A stretch of 64,000 bases of DNA from positions 682,001 to 746,000 of the forward strand of contig NZ_JANZKJ010000001.1 in NCBI RefSeq assembly GCF_025642975.1. The letters are read 5' to 3'. The stretch comes from Pseudomonas sp. RIT-PI-S. GTDB taxonomy: Bacteria; Pseudomonadota; Gammaproteobacteria; Pseudomonadales; Pseudomonadaceae. This document shows, in pieces, positions 1 to 8,696 of this stretch (positions are counted from its first letter, which is position 1; each line of letters starts with the position of its first letter). The position numbers were made by a program, and so were the translations under genes. The notes beneath the pieces were generated by a model, which was given only the letters and a program-made list of their open reading frames with translations, was not told the DNA's origin and made no database searches.

Positions 1-153
1 TGGGCCCGTTGTGCGGTCGCTGGGTTGGGCGGCCAGGCGCAGCAATTCATAGTGTTCGGGGGCTACTTCAGCCCAAGGAAGGTTTGGCAGCTCGGCTTCC
101 GGCGCCGCCACGGCCTCCTCGGCTGGCGCCTCGTGCAAAGGGGTTTCAGACAT
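1..153 (-). CDS. N-terminal fragment of an unrecognised protein (truncated by window edge)
   Basis: An open frame begins at an ATG (complement of 151-153) and runs off the left edge, giving 51 residues starting MSETPLHEAPAEEAVAAPEA. The visible part is acidic and rich in Ala, Pro and Glu, then becomes more ordinary (LPWAEVAPEHYELLRLAAQ). I do not recognise the family. It lies downstream of, and on the same strand as, the secreted hydrolase, about 60 bases away, so the two may be co-transcribed. No domain can be named from this fragment. Confidence 0.55.
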   Translation of the reverse strand, partial: MSETPLHEAPAEEAVAAPEAELPNLPWAEVAPEHYELLRLAAQPSDRTTGP

Positions 154-212
154 ATCGGCGATCCTCTAACTACACAAGGTATCGGCGATCGATACAAATT
201 CTGAAGCACCCT

Positions 213-1178
213 TCAGGGGTTCGCCTTGATGAAGGTCGCCAACGCTTCGGCCAAACCCGCTGCCAACGGCAGGCCAGGATTGTTGTAGGAGGCAAGCTGC
301 TGTTTCAGGTCCATGGGTACGATACGCAGGACATGGTTCATACCCGGGATCAATACCTTGTGGGCGCGCGGGTTGGCAGCCGTCAGCGCGTCGGCGTCTG
401 CCACGCTCACCTGAATATCGTGTTCGCCCTGGATTACCAGCACCGGCACCTGCAAGGCAGCAAACGCCTGCGCCGGATCCTGGCGGAACAGGGAGATCAA
501 GTAAGGCTGCACGCTGGGGCGGAACACCACCTGCAAAGGCGGCGGCACCTGGTCGTCAAGCTGGCCGGCTTTCAACTCCGCCAGCAACTGCTCGCTACGG
601 GCATAGAGGTCGGCGGGCAGCCGCTCGTGCAGTTGCTCTCGCAGCACCTGGTCGATTGGCCGGCCGCTGCCCGCAAGGGTCACCACTGCCACCGCGCAGG
701 TGTGCGGCGCTGCCAGCGTGGCGATCAGCGCGCCTTCGCTATGCCCAAGCAGGGTCAGTGCGCCGAAGCGCGGATCCTGGCTCAGCAAGCGAGCCCACGC
801 CGCCGCGTCCGCGACGTATTGTTCAACGCTGAGGCTACGCTCATCTGGCGCCAGGGGTAGGCCGCTGGCCACCCCGCGTTTGTCATAGCGCACGCTGGCG
901 ATCCCTGCTCTCGCCAGCGCCCAGGCGAGCTTTTTCAGGCTATCGGTGCGCCCGGCGTCGCTATTGTTGCCATCGCGGTCGGTGGCTCCGGAGCCCGAAA
1001 TAATCAATACCACTGGCACTGGCTGGCTAGCGCGCGGCAGCAAGAGGCTGCCATGCAGAGTGCCGCTACCGGTGTCGAGGTCAATAGGCCGCTGCAAAAT
1101 GGATGCAGCCGCAGTGCTAGGCGCGGCCTGGACCAGGGAAGTTAGAAACAGGGCAAGCAGGATCAAAAAGCGCGACAT
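213..1178 (-). CDS. secreted alpha/beta hydrolase (serine hydrolase family)
   Basis: About 321 residues. The chosen start ([18 protein letters not shown]) gives a clean Sec signal peptide; the frame is open further upstream but that extension would overlap the aroC promoter region and lacks signal-like character. An ATG one codon earlier (1181) is equally possible. Alpha/beta-hydrolase marks are visible: an oxyanion-region segment [17 protein letters not shown], the nucleophile elbow GHSEGA, a late Asp in [10 protein letters not shown] and a His near the C-terminus (GMNHVLR). This fits a periplasmic esterase/peptidase-like enzyme of the COG1073 kind; the substrate is unknown. It is divergent from aroC, with starts about 140 bases apart. 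Confidence 0.85.
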   Translation of the reverse strand: MSRFLILLALFLTSLVQAAPSTAAASILQRPIDLDTGSGTLHGSLLLPRASQPVPVVLIISGSGATDRDGNNSDAGRTDSLKKLAWALARAGIASVRYDKRGVASGLPLAPDERSLSVEQYVADAAAWARLLSQDPRFGALTLLGHSEGALIATLAAPHTCAVAVVTLAGSGRPIDQVLREQLHERLPADLYARSEQLLAELKAGQLDDQVPPPLQVVFRPSVQPYLISLFRQDPAQAFAALQVPVLVIQGEHDIQVSVADADALTAANPRAHKVLIPGMNHVLRIVPMDLKQQLASYNNPGLPLAAGLAEALATFIKANP

Positions 1179-1315
1179 CATGGGCCATCGTGACAGGGGA
1201 AGGGTTGGACCGAAGCGGCCCGGCGAAGGTTCGGCAAAGGGTGAACTGGCTCGCCACCCTGCGTATACTGGCCGGCCCCATGTTTCATCCAGATTCATCT
1301 CGCGGAGCCTCTCGC

Positions 1316-2410
1316 ATGTCTGGCAATACCTTCGGCAAGCTGTTCACCGTCACCACCGCTGGCGAAAGCCATGGCCCTGGGCTGCTGGCCATCGTCGACG
1401 GTTGCCCGCCAGGTCTTGCGTTGGATGTTGCCGACCTGCAGCGTGATCTGGATCGCCGCAAACCCGGCACCAGCCGCCACACTACGCAGCGGCAGGAGGC
1501 GGACGAGGTGGAAATTCTTTCCGGGGTTTTCGAGGGGCATACCACCGGTACGCCAATCGGCCTGCTGATCCGCAACACCGACCAGAAGTCCAAGGACTAC
1601 TCGGCGATCAAGGACATCTTCCGTCCCGCTCATGCGGACTACACCTACCATCATAAATATGGCGTGCGGGACTACCGTGGGGGTGGTCGCAGTTCGGCAC
1701 GGGAGACAGCCATGCGTGTGGCGGCAGGGGCAATCGCCAAGAAATACCTTGCCACCCGCGGCATCGAGGTCCGCGGCTACATGAGCCAGCTCGGCCCCAT
1801 CGAGATTCCTTTCGTAAGCTGGGATAGCGTGGGGCAGAACGCGTTCTTCAGCGCCGACCCGGCCAAGGTCCCTGAACTCGAAGCCTACATGGACCAACTG
1901 CGCCGTGATCAGGATTCGGTCGGGGCGAAAATCACCGTGGTCGCCGATGGAGTAATGCCAGGCTTGGGAGAGCCAATCTTCGACCGCCTGGATGCCGACC
2001 TCGCTCACGCCCTGATGAGCATCAACGCGGTCAAGGGCGTGGAGATAGGCGCAGGTTTCGCCAGCGTGGCCCAACGGGGCAGCGAGCATCGTGATGCGTT
2101 GACCCCGGGCGGGTTCTTGGGCAACAACGCCGGCGGCATCCTCGGTGGCATTTCCTCCGGCCAGCCGATCATTGCCCACCTGGCACTCAAGCCCACGTCC
2201 AGCATCACTACGCCGGGGCAGTCGATCGACGCCCATGGCCAGCCCGTGGACATGATCACCAAGGGCCGTCACGACCCCTGCGTGGGCATCCGCGCGACGC
2301 CGATCGCCGAGGCAATGATGGCCATCGTGTTGATGGACCATCTGTTGCGCCATCGCGGGCAGAACGCGGACGTTCAAGTCACTACCCCCGTGCTGGGCCA
2401 GCGGGCATGA
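1316..2410 (+). CDS. aroC: chorismate synthase
   Basis: Converts 5-enolpyruvylshikimate-3-phosphate to chorismate, the last shikimate-pathway step, using reduced FMN; cytosolic. The 364-residue protein starts [20 protein letters not shown], the expected N-terminus and length. Family signatures are visible: GESHGPG near the start, [20 protein letters not shown] in the middle, and [14 protein letters not shown] near the end. The frame is open upstream to about 1190, but the family start is the ATG at 1316. An MFS transporter gene follows after 34 bases on the same strand. No unusual features. Confidence 0.98.
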   Translation: MSGNTFGKLFTVTTAGESHGPGLLAIVDGCPPGLALDVADLQRDLDRRKPGTSRHTTQRQEADEVEILSGVFEGHTTGTPIGLLIRNTDQKSKDYSAIKDIFRPAHADYTYHHKYGVRDYRGGGRSSARETAMRVAAGAIAKKYLATRGIEVRGYMSQLGPIEIPFVSWDSVGQNAFFSADPAKVPELEAYMDQLRRDQDSVGAKITVVADGVMPGLGEPIFDRLDADLAHALMSINAVKGVEIGAGFASVAQRGSEHRDALTPGGFLGNNAGGILGGISSGQPIIAHLALKPTSSITTPGQSIDAHGQPVDMITKGRHDPCVGIRATPIAEAMMAIVLMDHLLRHRGQNADVQVTTPVLGQRA

Positions 2411-2444
2411 CGTCGGCCCCTGCCGCCTGCCGGGCCTGACCGGC

Positions 2445-3596
2445 GTGGCGGCTCCCTACTGGCGGTTATCGGGCTTTTACTTTTTCTATTTCGCCTTGCT
2501 GGGCGCCACCGCCCCGTTCCTCGCGCCTTACCTCGCCTACCTGGGCTTCGCACCGGCTCGGATCGGCGAGCTGGTGGCCATTCCCATGGCGATGCGTTGC
2601 GTTGCGCCGCACCTGTGGGGTTGGCTAGGCGACCGCAGCGGCCAGCGGCTGCGCATCGTGCGCTTCGGCGCGGCCGCGACCCTGGCAAGCTTTGCCTTGA
2701 TCTTCCTGGATAAAAGCTACGCCTGGTTGGCATTGGTCATGGGGCTGCATGCGTTCTTCTGGCATGCGGTATTGCCCCAGTTCGAAGTGATTACCCTGGC
2801 GCACTTGCATCAGCAGCCCACTCGTTATGGGCAGGTGCGGCTGTGGGGCTCCATCGGCTTTATCGCTGCGGTGGTCGCGCTGGGCAAATGGATCGAGCTG
2901 CACGGGCCGGGCGGGTATCCCTACACGGTGGTAATCATCATGGCGGGCATCCTTCTGGCCAGTGCCTGGGTGCCAGCGCCCGCGCGCGGGGCTGAGGAGA
3001 TCGCCCAGGCGCTTGCAGGCGATGGATTCCTCGCCCGCTTGCGCCAGCCCGGGGTGGTGAATTTCTATCTCTGCGTGGGGCTGTTGACCCTGAGCCACGG
3101 CCCGTATTACACCTTCTTCAGTATTCACCTCGCGCAGCTAGGGTACAGCGGCGCAATGATCGGCTTGTGCTGGGCCCTAGGGGTCGCCGCGGAGGTGGTG
3201 ATGTTCATGGTCATGCCTCGGCTGCTCGGGCGCTGGTCGGTCGATACCATTCTCGCCGCGAGTTTTATCCTTGCCGCATTGCGCTGGCTGCTGCTCGGCG
3301 GGCTGGCTGGGGAGCTGTGGGTACTGCTGGTGGCGCAGCTGCTGCACGCCGCAACCTTTGGCAGTTTCCACGCGGCGGCCATCCAGAAAGTACGAGTGAC
3401 CTTTGGGTTACGGTACCAAGGGCAAGGGCAGGCGCTTTATGCCGCGCTTGCAGGGGTCGGTGGCGCATTGGGCGCACTGTATTCAGGCTACGCCTGGCAG
3501 GCTTTGGGGGCGTTTGGCACCTTCGCCTTAGGCAGCGTGGCCGCGCTGGCCGCCGCCGTTATGATCGTAGTTTTCAACAAGAAGGAGCCGGTATGA
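2445..3596 (+). CDS. MFS transporter, 12-TM, HcaT/PPP-like
   Basis: 383 residues, almost entirely hydrophobic segments, consistent with a 12-helix major facilitator. It opens with GFYFFYFALLGATAPFLAPY and has a loop 2-3 signature-like stretch (GWLGDRSGQRLR), resembling the 3-phenylpropionate transporter (HcaT) subfamily. The start is a GTG at 2445; an ATG at 2406 in the same frame is cut off by a stop at 2436. Its stop overlaps the start of mtnB (ATGA at 3593-3596), implying translational coupling. That context suggests transport of a methionine-salvage metabolite or related sulfur compound. This is inference; the substrate cannot be read from sequence. Confidence 0.85.
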   Translation: MAAPYWRLSGFYFFYFALLGATAPFLAPYLAYLGFAPARIGELVAIPMAMRCVAPHLWGWLGDRSGQRLRIVRFGAAATLASFALIFLDKSYAWLALVMGLHAFFWHAVLPQFEVITLAHLHQQPTRYGQVRLWGSIGFIAAVVALGKWIELHGPGGYPYTVVIIMAGILLASAWVPAPARGAEEIAQALAGDGFLARLRQPGVVNFYLCVGLLTLSHGPYYTFFSIHLAQLGYSGAMIGLCWALGVAAEVVMFMVMPRLLGRWSVDTILAASFILAALRWLLLGGLAGELWVLLVAQLLHAATFGSFHAAAIQKVRVTFGLRYQGQGQALYAALAGVGGALGALYSGYAWQALGAFGTFALGSVAALAAAVMIVVFNKKEPV

Positions 3597-4207
3597 CCCC
3601 GGATCGCGCAACGCTGGCCCGGCAAATTATCGAGGCCGGTCGCTTCCTCTATTCCCGCGGCTGGTCTCCTGCAACCAGCAGCAATTACTCTACGCGGTTG
3701 TCGGCCAGCGAGGCACTGCTGACAGTGTCGGGCAAGCACAAGGGCCAGCTGACCGAAGAGGACGTGCTGGCCACCGACATGGCCGGCAACAGCCTCGAGC
3801 CGGGCAAGCGGCCGTCGGCTGAAACCCTTTTGCATACCCAGCTGTACAGCTGGGATTCGCGCATCAAGGCTGTGCTGCATACCCATTCGGTCAACGCCAC
3901 CGTGCTGTCGCGCGCAACCGAGGGTATGCAACTGGTCTTCGAAGACTACGAGCTGCAAAAGGCGTTCAGCGGCATCGCCACCCATGAAAGCCGAGTGGTT
4001 GTGCCGATCTTCGAAAACGACCAGGACATTGCCCGCCTGGCTAGCCACGTGCAACCCTGGCTTGCCGCGCATCCTGACTGCGTGGGCTACCTGATTCGCG
4101 GGCACGGGTTGTACACCTGGGGCGGCTCGATGCAGGACACGCTGCGTCAGGTCGAGGCGTTCGAGTTCCTGTTCGAATGTGAATTAAAGATGCGCGCGGT
4201 ACGCTGA
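3593..4207 (+). CDS. mtnB: methylthioribulose-1-phosphate dehydratase
   Basis: Dehydrates 5-methylthioribulose-1-phosphate in the methionine salvage pathway; cytosolic zinc enzyme of the class II aldolase family. 204 residues, normal size. Expected metal ligands are visible in LHTHSVNATVLSR and GHGLYTWGGS, with the preceding KRPSAETLLHTQLY segment that carries the catalytic Glu. The start ATG overlaps the stop of the MFS gene by ATGA. mtnD and mtnC follow, completing an MFS-mtnB-mtnD-mtnC operon. The earlier steps (mtnN/mtnK or mtnP, mtnA) are not in the window. Confidence 0.96.
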   Translation: MTPDRATLARQIIEAGRFLYSRGWSPATSSNYSTRLSASEALLTVSGKHKGQLTEEDVLATDMAGNSLEPGKRPSAETLLHTQLYSWDSRIKAVLHTHSVNATVLSRATEGMQLVFEDYELQKAFSGIATHESRVVVPIFENDQDIARLASHVQPWLAAHPDCVGYLIRGHGLYTWGGSMQDTLRQVEAFEFLFECELKMRAVR

Positions 4208-4233
4208 GAACCGCTCAACCGAGGAGCCGCAAG

Positions 4234-4779
4234 ATGAGCTGCCTGACCGTTTACCACGAAAGCACGCCGGATATCCCCAATAAGGTGCTCACCCATATAG
4301 AGGACATCGCCGCCACGCTGGCCGAGCATAACGTGCGGTTCGAGCGCTGGCAGGCATCGGCCCCGATCCAGCCCGGAGCAAGCCCGGAGGTGGTGATCGA
4401 TGCTTATCGTGACCAGATCGACCGGTTGATGACTGAGTGCGGCTATATCACCGTGGATGTGGTGAGCCTGGCCAGCGATCATCCAGACAAAGCGGCGCTG
4501 CGTGAAAAGTTTCTCGAAGAACACCGCCACGGCGAGGATGAGGTTCGCTTTTTCGTCGCCGGGCGGGGCCTGTTCACCCTGCACTTGGGTGAATACGTGT
4601 ATGCCGTTCTTTGTGAAAAGAACGACCTTATTTCCGTCCCTGCCGGGACGCCCCATTGGTTTGACATGGGCGAGCATCCACACTTTGTAGCAATCCGCTT
4701 GTTCAATAATGCCGAAGGGTGGGTCGCCCAGTTCACTGGCGAATCCATAGCCCAGCGCTTCCCCCGCCTCGACGATTAA
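4234..4779 (+). CDS. mtnD: acireductone dioxygenase
   Basis: Oxidises acireductone to the 2-keto precursor of methionine plus formate (Fe form), or off-pathway to CO (Ni form). A cupin fold with the metal-binding set [10 protein letters not shown] (H-x-H-x4-E) and a later His in [11 protein letters not shown], both present here. 181 residues, normal length. The ribosome site GAGGAG sits at 4220-4225, and the ATG at 4234 is well spaced. It lies 26 bases after mtnB and 14 bases before mtnC, so the three form one transcription unit. Confidence 0.97.
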   Translation: MSCLTVYHESTPDIPNKVLTHIEDIAATLAEHNVRFERWQASAPIQPGASPEVVIDAYRDQIDRLMTECGYITVDVVSLASDHPDKAALREKFLEEHRHGEDEVRFFVAGRGLFTLHLGEYVYAVLCEKNDLISVPAGTPHWFDMGEHPHFVAIRLFNNAEGWVAQFTGESIAQRFPRLDD

Positions 4780-4793
4780 CCAAGGACTTTTTC

Positions 4794-5477
4794 ATGCCGA
4801 TCAAGGCCATACTCACTGACATCGAAGGCACCACCAGCGCGGTCAGCTTCGTCTACGACGTGCTGTTTCCCTATGCCGCGGCCAAGCTGCCCGGGTTTAT
4901 TCGGGCGAGCTACGGGGATGCCGAAGTGGCCGTGCAATTGGCTGCCGTGCGGGCGGAAGCAGCGGAGCCGGCAGCCAACCTGGAGCGAATCCTCGAGATT
5001 TTGCTCGGCTGGATGCAGGAGGATCGCAAGTCCACCCCCCTCAAGGCTCTGCAAGGCAAGGTGTGGCAACAAGGTTATGCAAGCGGCGAGCTGAGAGGGC
5101 ATGTTTATCCAGACGCGGTAGAAGCGCTTCAGCGCTGGTACGAACATGGCTATGGGCTTTACGTGTACTCCTCCGGCTCGATCCAGGCGCAAAAACTGAT
5201 TTTTGGCTGTTCTGAAGCTGGAGATTTGACCGGGCTGTTTTCGGGATATTTCGATACCACCAGCGGTGGCAAGCGGGAGCCGGAGGCGTATCGCGGCATC
5301 GCCCAGGCGATTGGGCTGCCAACGCAGAATATTCTGTTCTTGTCTGATGTGGCGGCGGAGCTAGATGCGGCAAAAGCCGCTGGGATGAGAACCTGCGGGC
5401 TGGCTCGGGAGGGCGCGTTGGTTGCGGATCATCCCGTGGTCGTCAGTTTCAGCGATATCGAGCCGTCGCGGATGTAG
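4794..5477 (+). CDS. mtnC: acireductone synthase (enolase-phosphatase E1)
   Basis: HAD-family bifunctional enolase/phosphatase that turns 2,3-diketo-5-methylthiopentyl-1-phosphate into acireductone, the substrate of MtnD. The protein has 227 residues from [23 protein letters not shown] motif I is ILTDIEGTT (nucleophile Asp), motif II is [11 protein letters not shown], and the C-terminal acidic motif is [12 protein letters not shown]. An in-frame upstream extension to 4719 lies inside mtnD and is rejected. Last gene of the salvage operon. Confidence 0.97.
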   Translation: MPIKAILTDIEGTTSAVSFVYDVLFPYAAAKLPGFIRASYGDAEVAVQLAAVRAEAAEPAANLERILEILLGWMQEDRKSTPLKALQGKVWQQGYASGELRGHVYPDAVEALQRWYEHGYGLYVYSSGSIQAQKLIFGCSEAGDLTGLFSGYFDTTSGGKREPEAYRGIAQAIGLPTQNILFLSDVAAELDAAKAAGMRTCGLAREGALVADHPVVVSFSDIEPSRM

Positions 5478-5553
5478 CAGGTTCGTCATTATAAATTCGC
5501 CGTTGGCTCCTCCGCGAAAACCTGGCTGCGGGGAGTCAGCGACGAAAAACCGC

Positions 5554-5832
5554 TCAGGCCGAATGATAGGTCGGCAGGGCAAAGCGATTCTGGCTTTGCA
5601 GCAGATGGATGTCCGGCAGTTGGCTGACTTCACCAGCCAGATCGCGACGGATCGCATTGATGACCCAGGACAGCTGCTCAGGGGTATTGAGTTGGGAATA
5701 CGAGATGGAGCGGCGAGTCTGTCTGCCGTCGGCGCCACGCAGGGTAAGCAGTACGGCACCGTCGGGGCGGGGCTGGGTGACAACGTCATACTCAGCGAAC
5801 AGGCTAGCGAATTTTTCTTGGAGGAATTCCAT
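5554..5832 (-). CDS. DUF3509 family protein
   Basis: 92 residues from MEFLQEKFASLFAEYDVVTQ. It resembles the small DUF3509 proteins common in Pseudomonas: an N-terminal amphipathic helix, then PRPDGAVLLTLRGADG and a C-terminal helical part. The ATG at 5832 is chosen because a strong AGGAG lies just upstream on this strand (complement of about 5840-5845); the next in-frame ATG at 5856 has no such site. Function unknown. Convergent with mtnC, whose stop is 76 bases away. Confidence 0.75.
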   Translation of the reverse strand: MEFLQEKFASLFAEYDVVTQPRPDGAVLLTLRGADGRQTRRSISYSQLNTPEQLSWVINAIRRDLAGEVSQLPDIHLLQSQNRFALPTYHSA

Positions 5833-6160
5833 CTGGCGACTCCTTGGCGTATCCAATGGGCAGGCTTTGCAAGGAGAGTTGCAGCGAATGTGCCAAGTTT
5901 TACATAAAAGTAAATTCCTTTGATTTCAGCCACTTAGCTGAATTGAGGAATTTCCCCTGTCGTGCAAACTGCAAGGTAGGGGGGAGGGAAGGATGCATTT
6001 TGCGTGATCGCCGTCACAGTTCATCCGGCTTATGATCGGGCTTACAACGTTTGACATCATTTTGCCCATAAATTCCCTTGCCCCTCCTCATAGACGTGCG
6101 CTGTTGACCAGCGGTTGGGGTCTCGTGAACACTGCGCCAACCGTTAAGCAGGAGGCAGAG
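5833..6160. other. intergenic stretch between DUF3509 gene and ankyrin gene
   Basis: 328 bases without a supported gene. It is the divergent promoter space for the DUF3509 gene (minus) and the ankyrin gene (plus) and is more AT-rich than its flanks. A small perfect hairpin, TTCAGC / GCTGAA with a 6-base loop, lies at 5935-5952, and a TTGACA-like hexamer lies near 6050. A possible small RNA here cannot be judged from sequence alone. Confidence 0.4.
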
Positions 6161-6688
6161 ATGTCCGAGTCAACCGCACCCCATGTCATGACCGAAGATG
6201 AAGCCGCGGAATTCGCCGCGCAGGTGTTCGATGTGGCCCGTACAGGCGACGCCGATACCCTGCAGAAGTTGCTGGAACGCGGGTTGCCGGTAAACCTGCG
6301 CAACCAGAATGGCGATACCTTGTTGATGCTGGCGAGTTACCACGGCCATCTCTCGGCGGCTGAAACGCTGTTGAAGGCCGGCGCCGACGCCAATATCGCT
6401 AACGATAAGAACCAGCTCCCATTGGCCGGGGCGGCCTTCAAGGGCAATCTGGACATGGCTCGGTTGCTGATAAGCCATGGGGCCCAAGTGAACGGTTGCG
6501 CGGCGGACGGCCGTACCGCACTGATGATGGCGGCGATGTTCAATCGCACGGATTTTGTAACCTACTTGCTTGAACAGGGCGCGGACCTACATGCCCGGGA
6601 CATCGGCGGAATAGACGCACTGGGGGCGGCACGGGCGATGGGTGCGCAAGCGACCCTCGCCCAGCTTGGCGATTTGGCAAGCAACTAA
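6161..6688 (+). CDS. ankyrin-repeat protein
   Basis: 175 residues, soluble, without a signal peptide from this start. At least four ankyrin repeats are visible: NGDTLLMLASYHGHLSAAETLLKAGAD, KNQLPLAGAAFKGNLDMARLLISHGAQ, DGRTALMMAAMFNRTDFVTYLLEQGAD and a final GIDALGAARAMGAQ. The start at 6161 has GGAGG ten bases upstream; an open extension to 6032 is not needed. Ankyrin proteins of this size in Pseudomonas include one next to catalase katB, but no catalase is present here. The partner and role are unknown. Confidence 0.88.
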   Translation: MSESTAPHVMTEDEAAEFAAQVFDVARTGDADTLQKLLERGLPVNLRNQNGDTLLMLASYHGHLSAAETLLKAGADANIANDKNQLPLAGAAFKGNLDMARLLISHGAQVNGCAADGRTALMMAAMFNRTDFVTYLLEQGADLHARDIGGIDALGAARAMGAQATLAQLGDLASN

Positions 6689-6777
6689 GGCACGCCTGCG
6701 GCCACCCGGCCTTGCACGTCAAATGGGTTACGGCGGTTCTGGTATGCTGGGCCGCCTTGTAACCGACAGACCGTCTC

Positions 6778-7311
6778 ATGCAAAGCCTGCTGACCGACCT
6801 CATCACCTGCATCAGTTCCGGGTGCATGGCCGACGACCAGATCGCCCGTGTCGCTACCGAGGCCGCGGCCGCCTATGCGGACCCGGAGGCCTTCCTGGCC
6901 GCCAACCCGGACGTCAACTACGACGACAGCTTTCCTATTCCTCTGGGGGAGTGGGTCGTTGTGGGGAGCCTCCCCGATACCGTCCTGTTCCAGGCTGATT
7001 CCTATGCTGAGCTGCTCGAACAGATCATCAGCTCGTTCGGCCCCGATGTGCCGTTCAACATCAAGCCGAAGCAATTGCTGAAGGTGGAGCCGCTAACGGC
7101 AGCGAATCGCTTACAGATCCAGCTGTCGAGCATGAACCGGGAGGCCGGTGGTTACGTGCTCCTCAACTTCAGTCGGTTGCTGGACACCGAGCTGCAAGCA
7201 GTGCTGGTGTACGGAAACGATCTGCCGAGGGTTCTGGCCCTGTGCGAGCAGGCCTTCATCTATGCCGTTCCGGCGCTCGAGGCGCTCAAGGCCGGGGACG
7301 CAGAGGCCTGA
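6778..7311 (+). CDS. conserved hypothetical protein, unknown function
   Basis: 177 residues. I do not recognise a named domain. The sequence is acidic, without signal peptide or membrane helices; the N-terminus MQSLLTDLITCISSGCMADDQ has two cysteines, and the rest looks like a globular alpha/beta protein. A short gap of 57 bases separates it from the PLDc_N-like gene. Codon use and GC content match the neighbours, so it is very likely a real core gene. Confidence 0.65.
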   Translation: MQSLLTDLITCISSGCMADDQIARVATEAAAAYADPEAFLAANPDVNYDDSFPIPLGEWVVVGSLPDTVLFQADSYAELLEQIISSFGPDVPFNIKPKQLLKVEPLTAANRLQIQLSSMNREAGGYVLLNFSRLLDTELQAVLVYGNDLPRVLALCEQAFIYAVPALEALKAGDAEA

Positions 7312-7368
7312 CGGAACCGCCGGCCAATGGAATGACCTAACGGCGGTATATCCCAACCGGAGCGCATC

Positions 7369-7566
7369 ATGGGTGCAACGTTCAACGGCCTGTTCGGCCT
7401 TATTGTTCTGGCCCTGGATATCTGGGCCATCCTTCACGTGCTCAAGAGCGGGGAAGAGGTTGGCATCAAGGTGCTATGGGTGCTGCTGATCGCGATCGTT
7501 CCAGTCTTGGGGCTGATTATCTGGGCTATCCTCGGCCCGCGCGGCAACCTCCGCCGGGGGCTGTAA
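7369..7566 (+). CDS. small two-helix membrane protein, PLDc_N (phospholipase D N-terminal)-like
   Basis: 65 residues with two hydrophobic segments (FNGLFGLIVLALDIWAILHV and VLWVLLIAIVPVLGLIIWAI) and a basic C-terminus GPRGNLRRGL. The WAILHVLKSG...LLIAIVPVLGLIIWAILGPR pattern is that of the PLDc_N domain that precedes cardiolipin synthases, here standing alone. GGAGCG is found 8-13 bases upstream of the ATG. Function unknown; an inner-membrane location is expected. Confidence 0.75.
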   Translation: MGATFNGLFGLIVLALDIWAILHVLKSGEEVGIKVLWVLLIAIVPVLGLIIWAILGPRGNLRRGL

Positions 7567-7700
7567 GAAATACTTCCCCTGAAAACATTTCGTACAGACC
7601 CGCCGGTTCCCGGGTTCGCCATGCGCCCGGGTACGTCGTAGAATGCGCCCCTTTCTAATGTCGGCGGCCGTGCTGCCGTCGAGTGACCGGGGGCATGAAC

Positions 7701-8561
7701 ATGAGCGAATACCAGGAAACCCTCTACGAGGGCTATGGCCAGCGTTTCCGCATGGAGAAGCTGCTGCACGAAGTGCGGACCGAGCATCAGCACCTGGTGA
7801 TTTTCCAGAACCCGGTCATGGGCCGGGTAATGGCGCTGGATGGCGTGATCCAGACCACCGAGGCCGATGAGTTCATCTATCACGAGATGCTTACCCATCT
7901 GCCCTTGCTGGCCCACGGAGCGGCGCGTCGGGTACTGATCATCGGCGGCGGCGATGGCGGCATGCTCCGGGAGGTGGCCAAGCACCCGGGTGTGGAGCAC
8001 ATCACCATGGTCGAGATCGACGGGACCGTGGTCGAGATGTGCAAGACGTTCCTGCCCAACCATTCCAGTGGCGCCTTCGAAGATTCCCGACTGAACCTGG
8101 TGATCGACGACGGCATGCGCTTCGTTTCGACCACTGACGAAAAGTTCGACGTCATCATTTCAGACTCCACCGATCCGATCGGGCCGGGTGAAATCTTATT
8201 CACCGAAAACTTTTATCAGGCGTGCCATCGTTGCCTAGCCGACGGCGGCATCCTGGTGACTCAGAACGGCACGCCCTTCATGCAGCTCGAGGGGGTCCGC
8301 ACGACTGCCGGGCGCCTGCGTGGGCTATTTGCCGACTGGCATTTCTACCATGCGGCGGTGCCCACCTATATCGGCGGGGCCATGACCTTCGCCTGGGGCG
8401 CGACCCGGCCGGAATACCGCAAGCTTTCGCTGGAAACGCTGCGTGCCCGCTTCGCCGGCAGTGGCATCGTTACCCGTTACTACAACCCGGAGATTCACCT
8501 TGGTGCCTTCGCCTTGCCCCAATACGTGCTGCAGGCCGTGAACAAACCGAGCAACGACTGA
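7701..8561 (+). CDS. speE: polyamine aminopropyltransferase (spermidine synthase)
   Basis: Transfers aminopropyl from decarboxylated S-adenosylmethionine to putrescine. 286 residues from [16 protein letters not shown]. Signatures visible: the nucleotide-binding [26 protein letters not shown], and the active-site Asp region [11 protein letters not shown]. Starts at 7683 (GTG) and 7695 (ATG) share the frame; 7701 is preferred because GGGGG at 7689-7693 is well placed for it, though 7695 is also possible. The by-product methylthioadenosine feeds methionine salvage, whose genes lie 2-4 kb upstream. Confidence 0.95.
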   Translation: MSEYQETLYEGYGQRFRMEKLLHEVRTEHQHLVIFQNPVMGRVMALDGVIQTTEADEFIYHEMLTHLPLLAHGAARRVLIIGGGDGGMLREVAKHPGVEHITMVEIDGTVVEMCKTFLPNHSSGAFEDSRLNLVIDDGMRFVSTTDEKFDVIISDSTDPIGPGEILFTENFYQACHRCLADGGILVTQNGTPFMQLEGVRTTAGRLRGLFADWHFYHAAVPTYIGGAMTFAWGATRPEYRKLSLETLRARFAGSGIVTRYYNPEIHLGAFALPQYVLQAVNKPSND

Positions 8562-8696
8562 GCCGGCGCCCAGGGCTCGGCTTTACGCGACCGCTGATAC
8601 GGGCGCAGACCTGTACGGAATTTTCACCGATACCGTTGCAGAATCCGCGCCCGTCTTGCCCCTCAACCGCCAACCTGTACGGATACCCGACGAAAC

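Noticed and set aside
9..860. Long plus-strand ORF opposite the hydrolase gene
   Set aside because: High-GC shadow of the minus-strand hydrolase, with arginine-rich low-complexity sequence and no recognisable family or ribosome site.
1295..2377. 360-codon minus-strand ORF over aroC
   Set aside because: Antisense shadow of aroC; the conserved protein is on the plus strand.
8559..8585. Possible terminator after speE (GAGCC / GGCTC)
   Set aside because: Only a 5-base stem and a short T-run, too weak to call in this GC-rich DNA.
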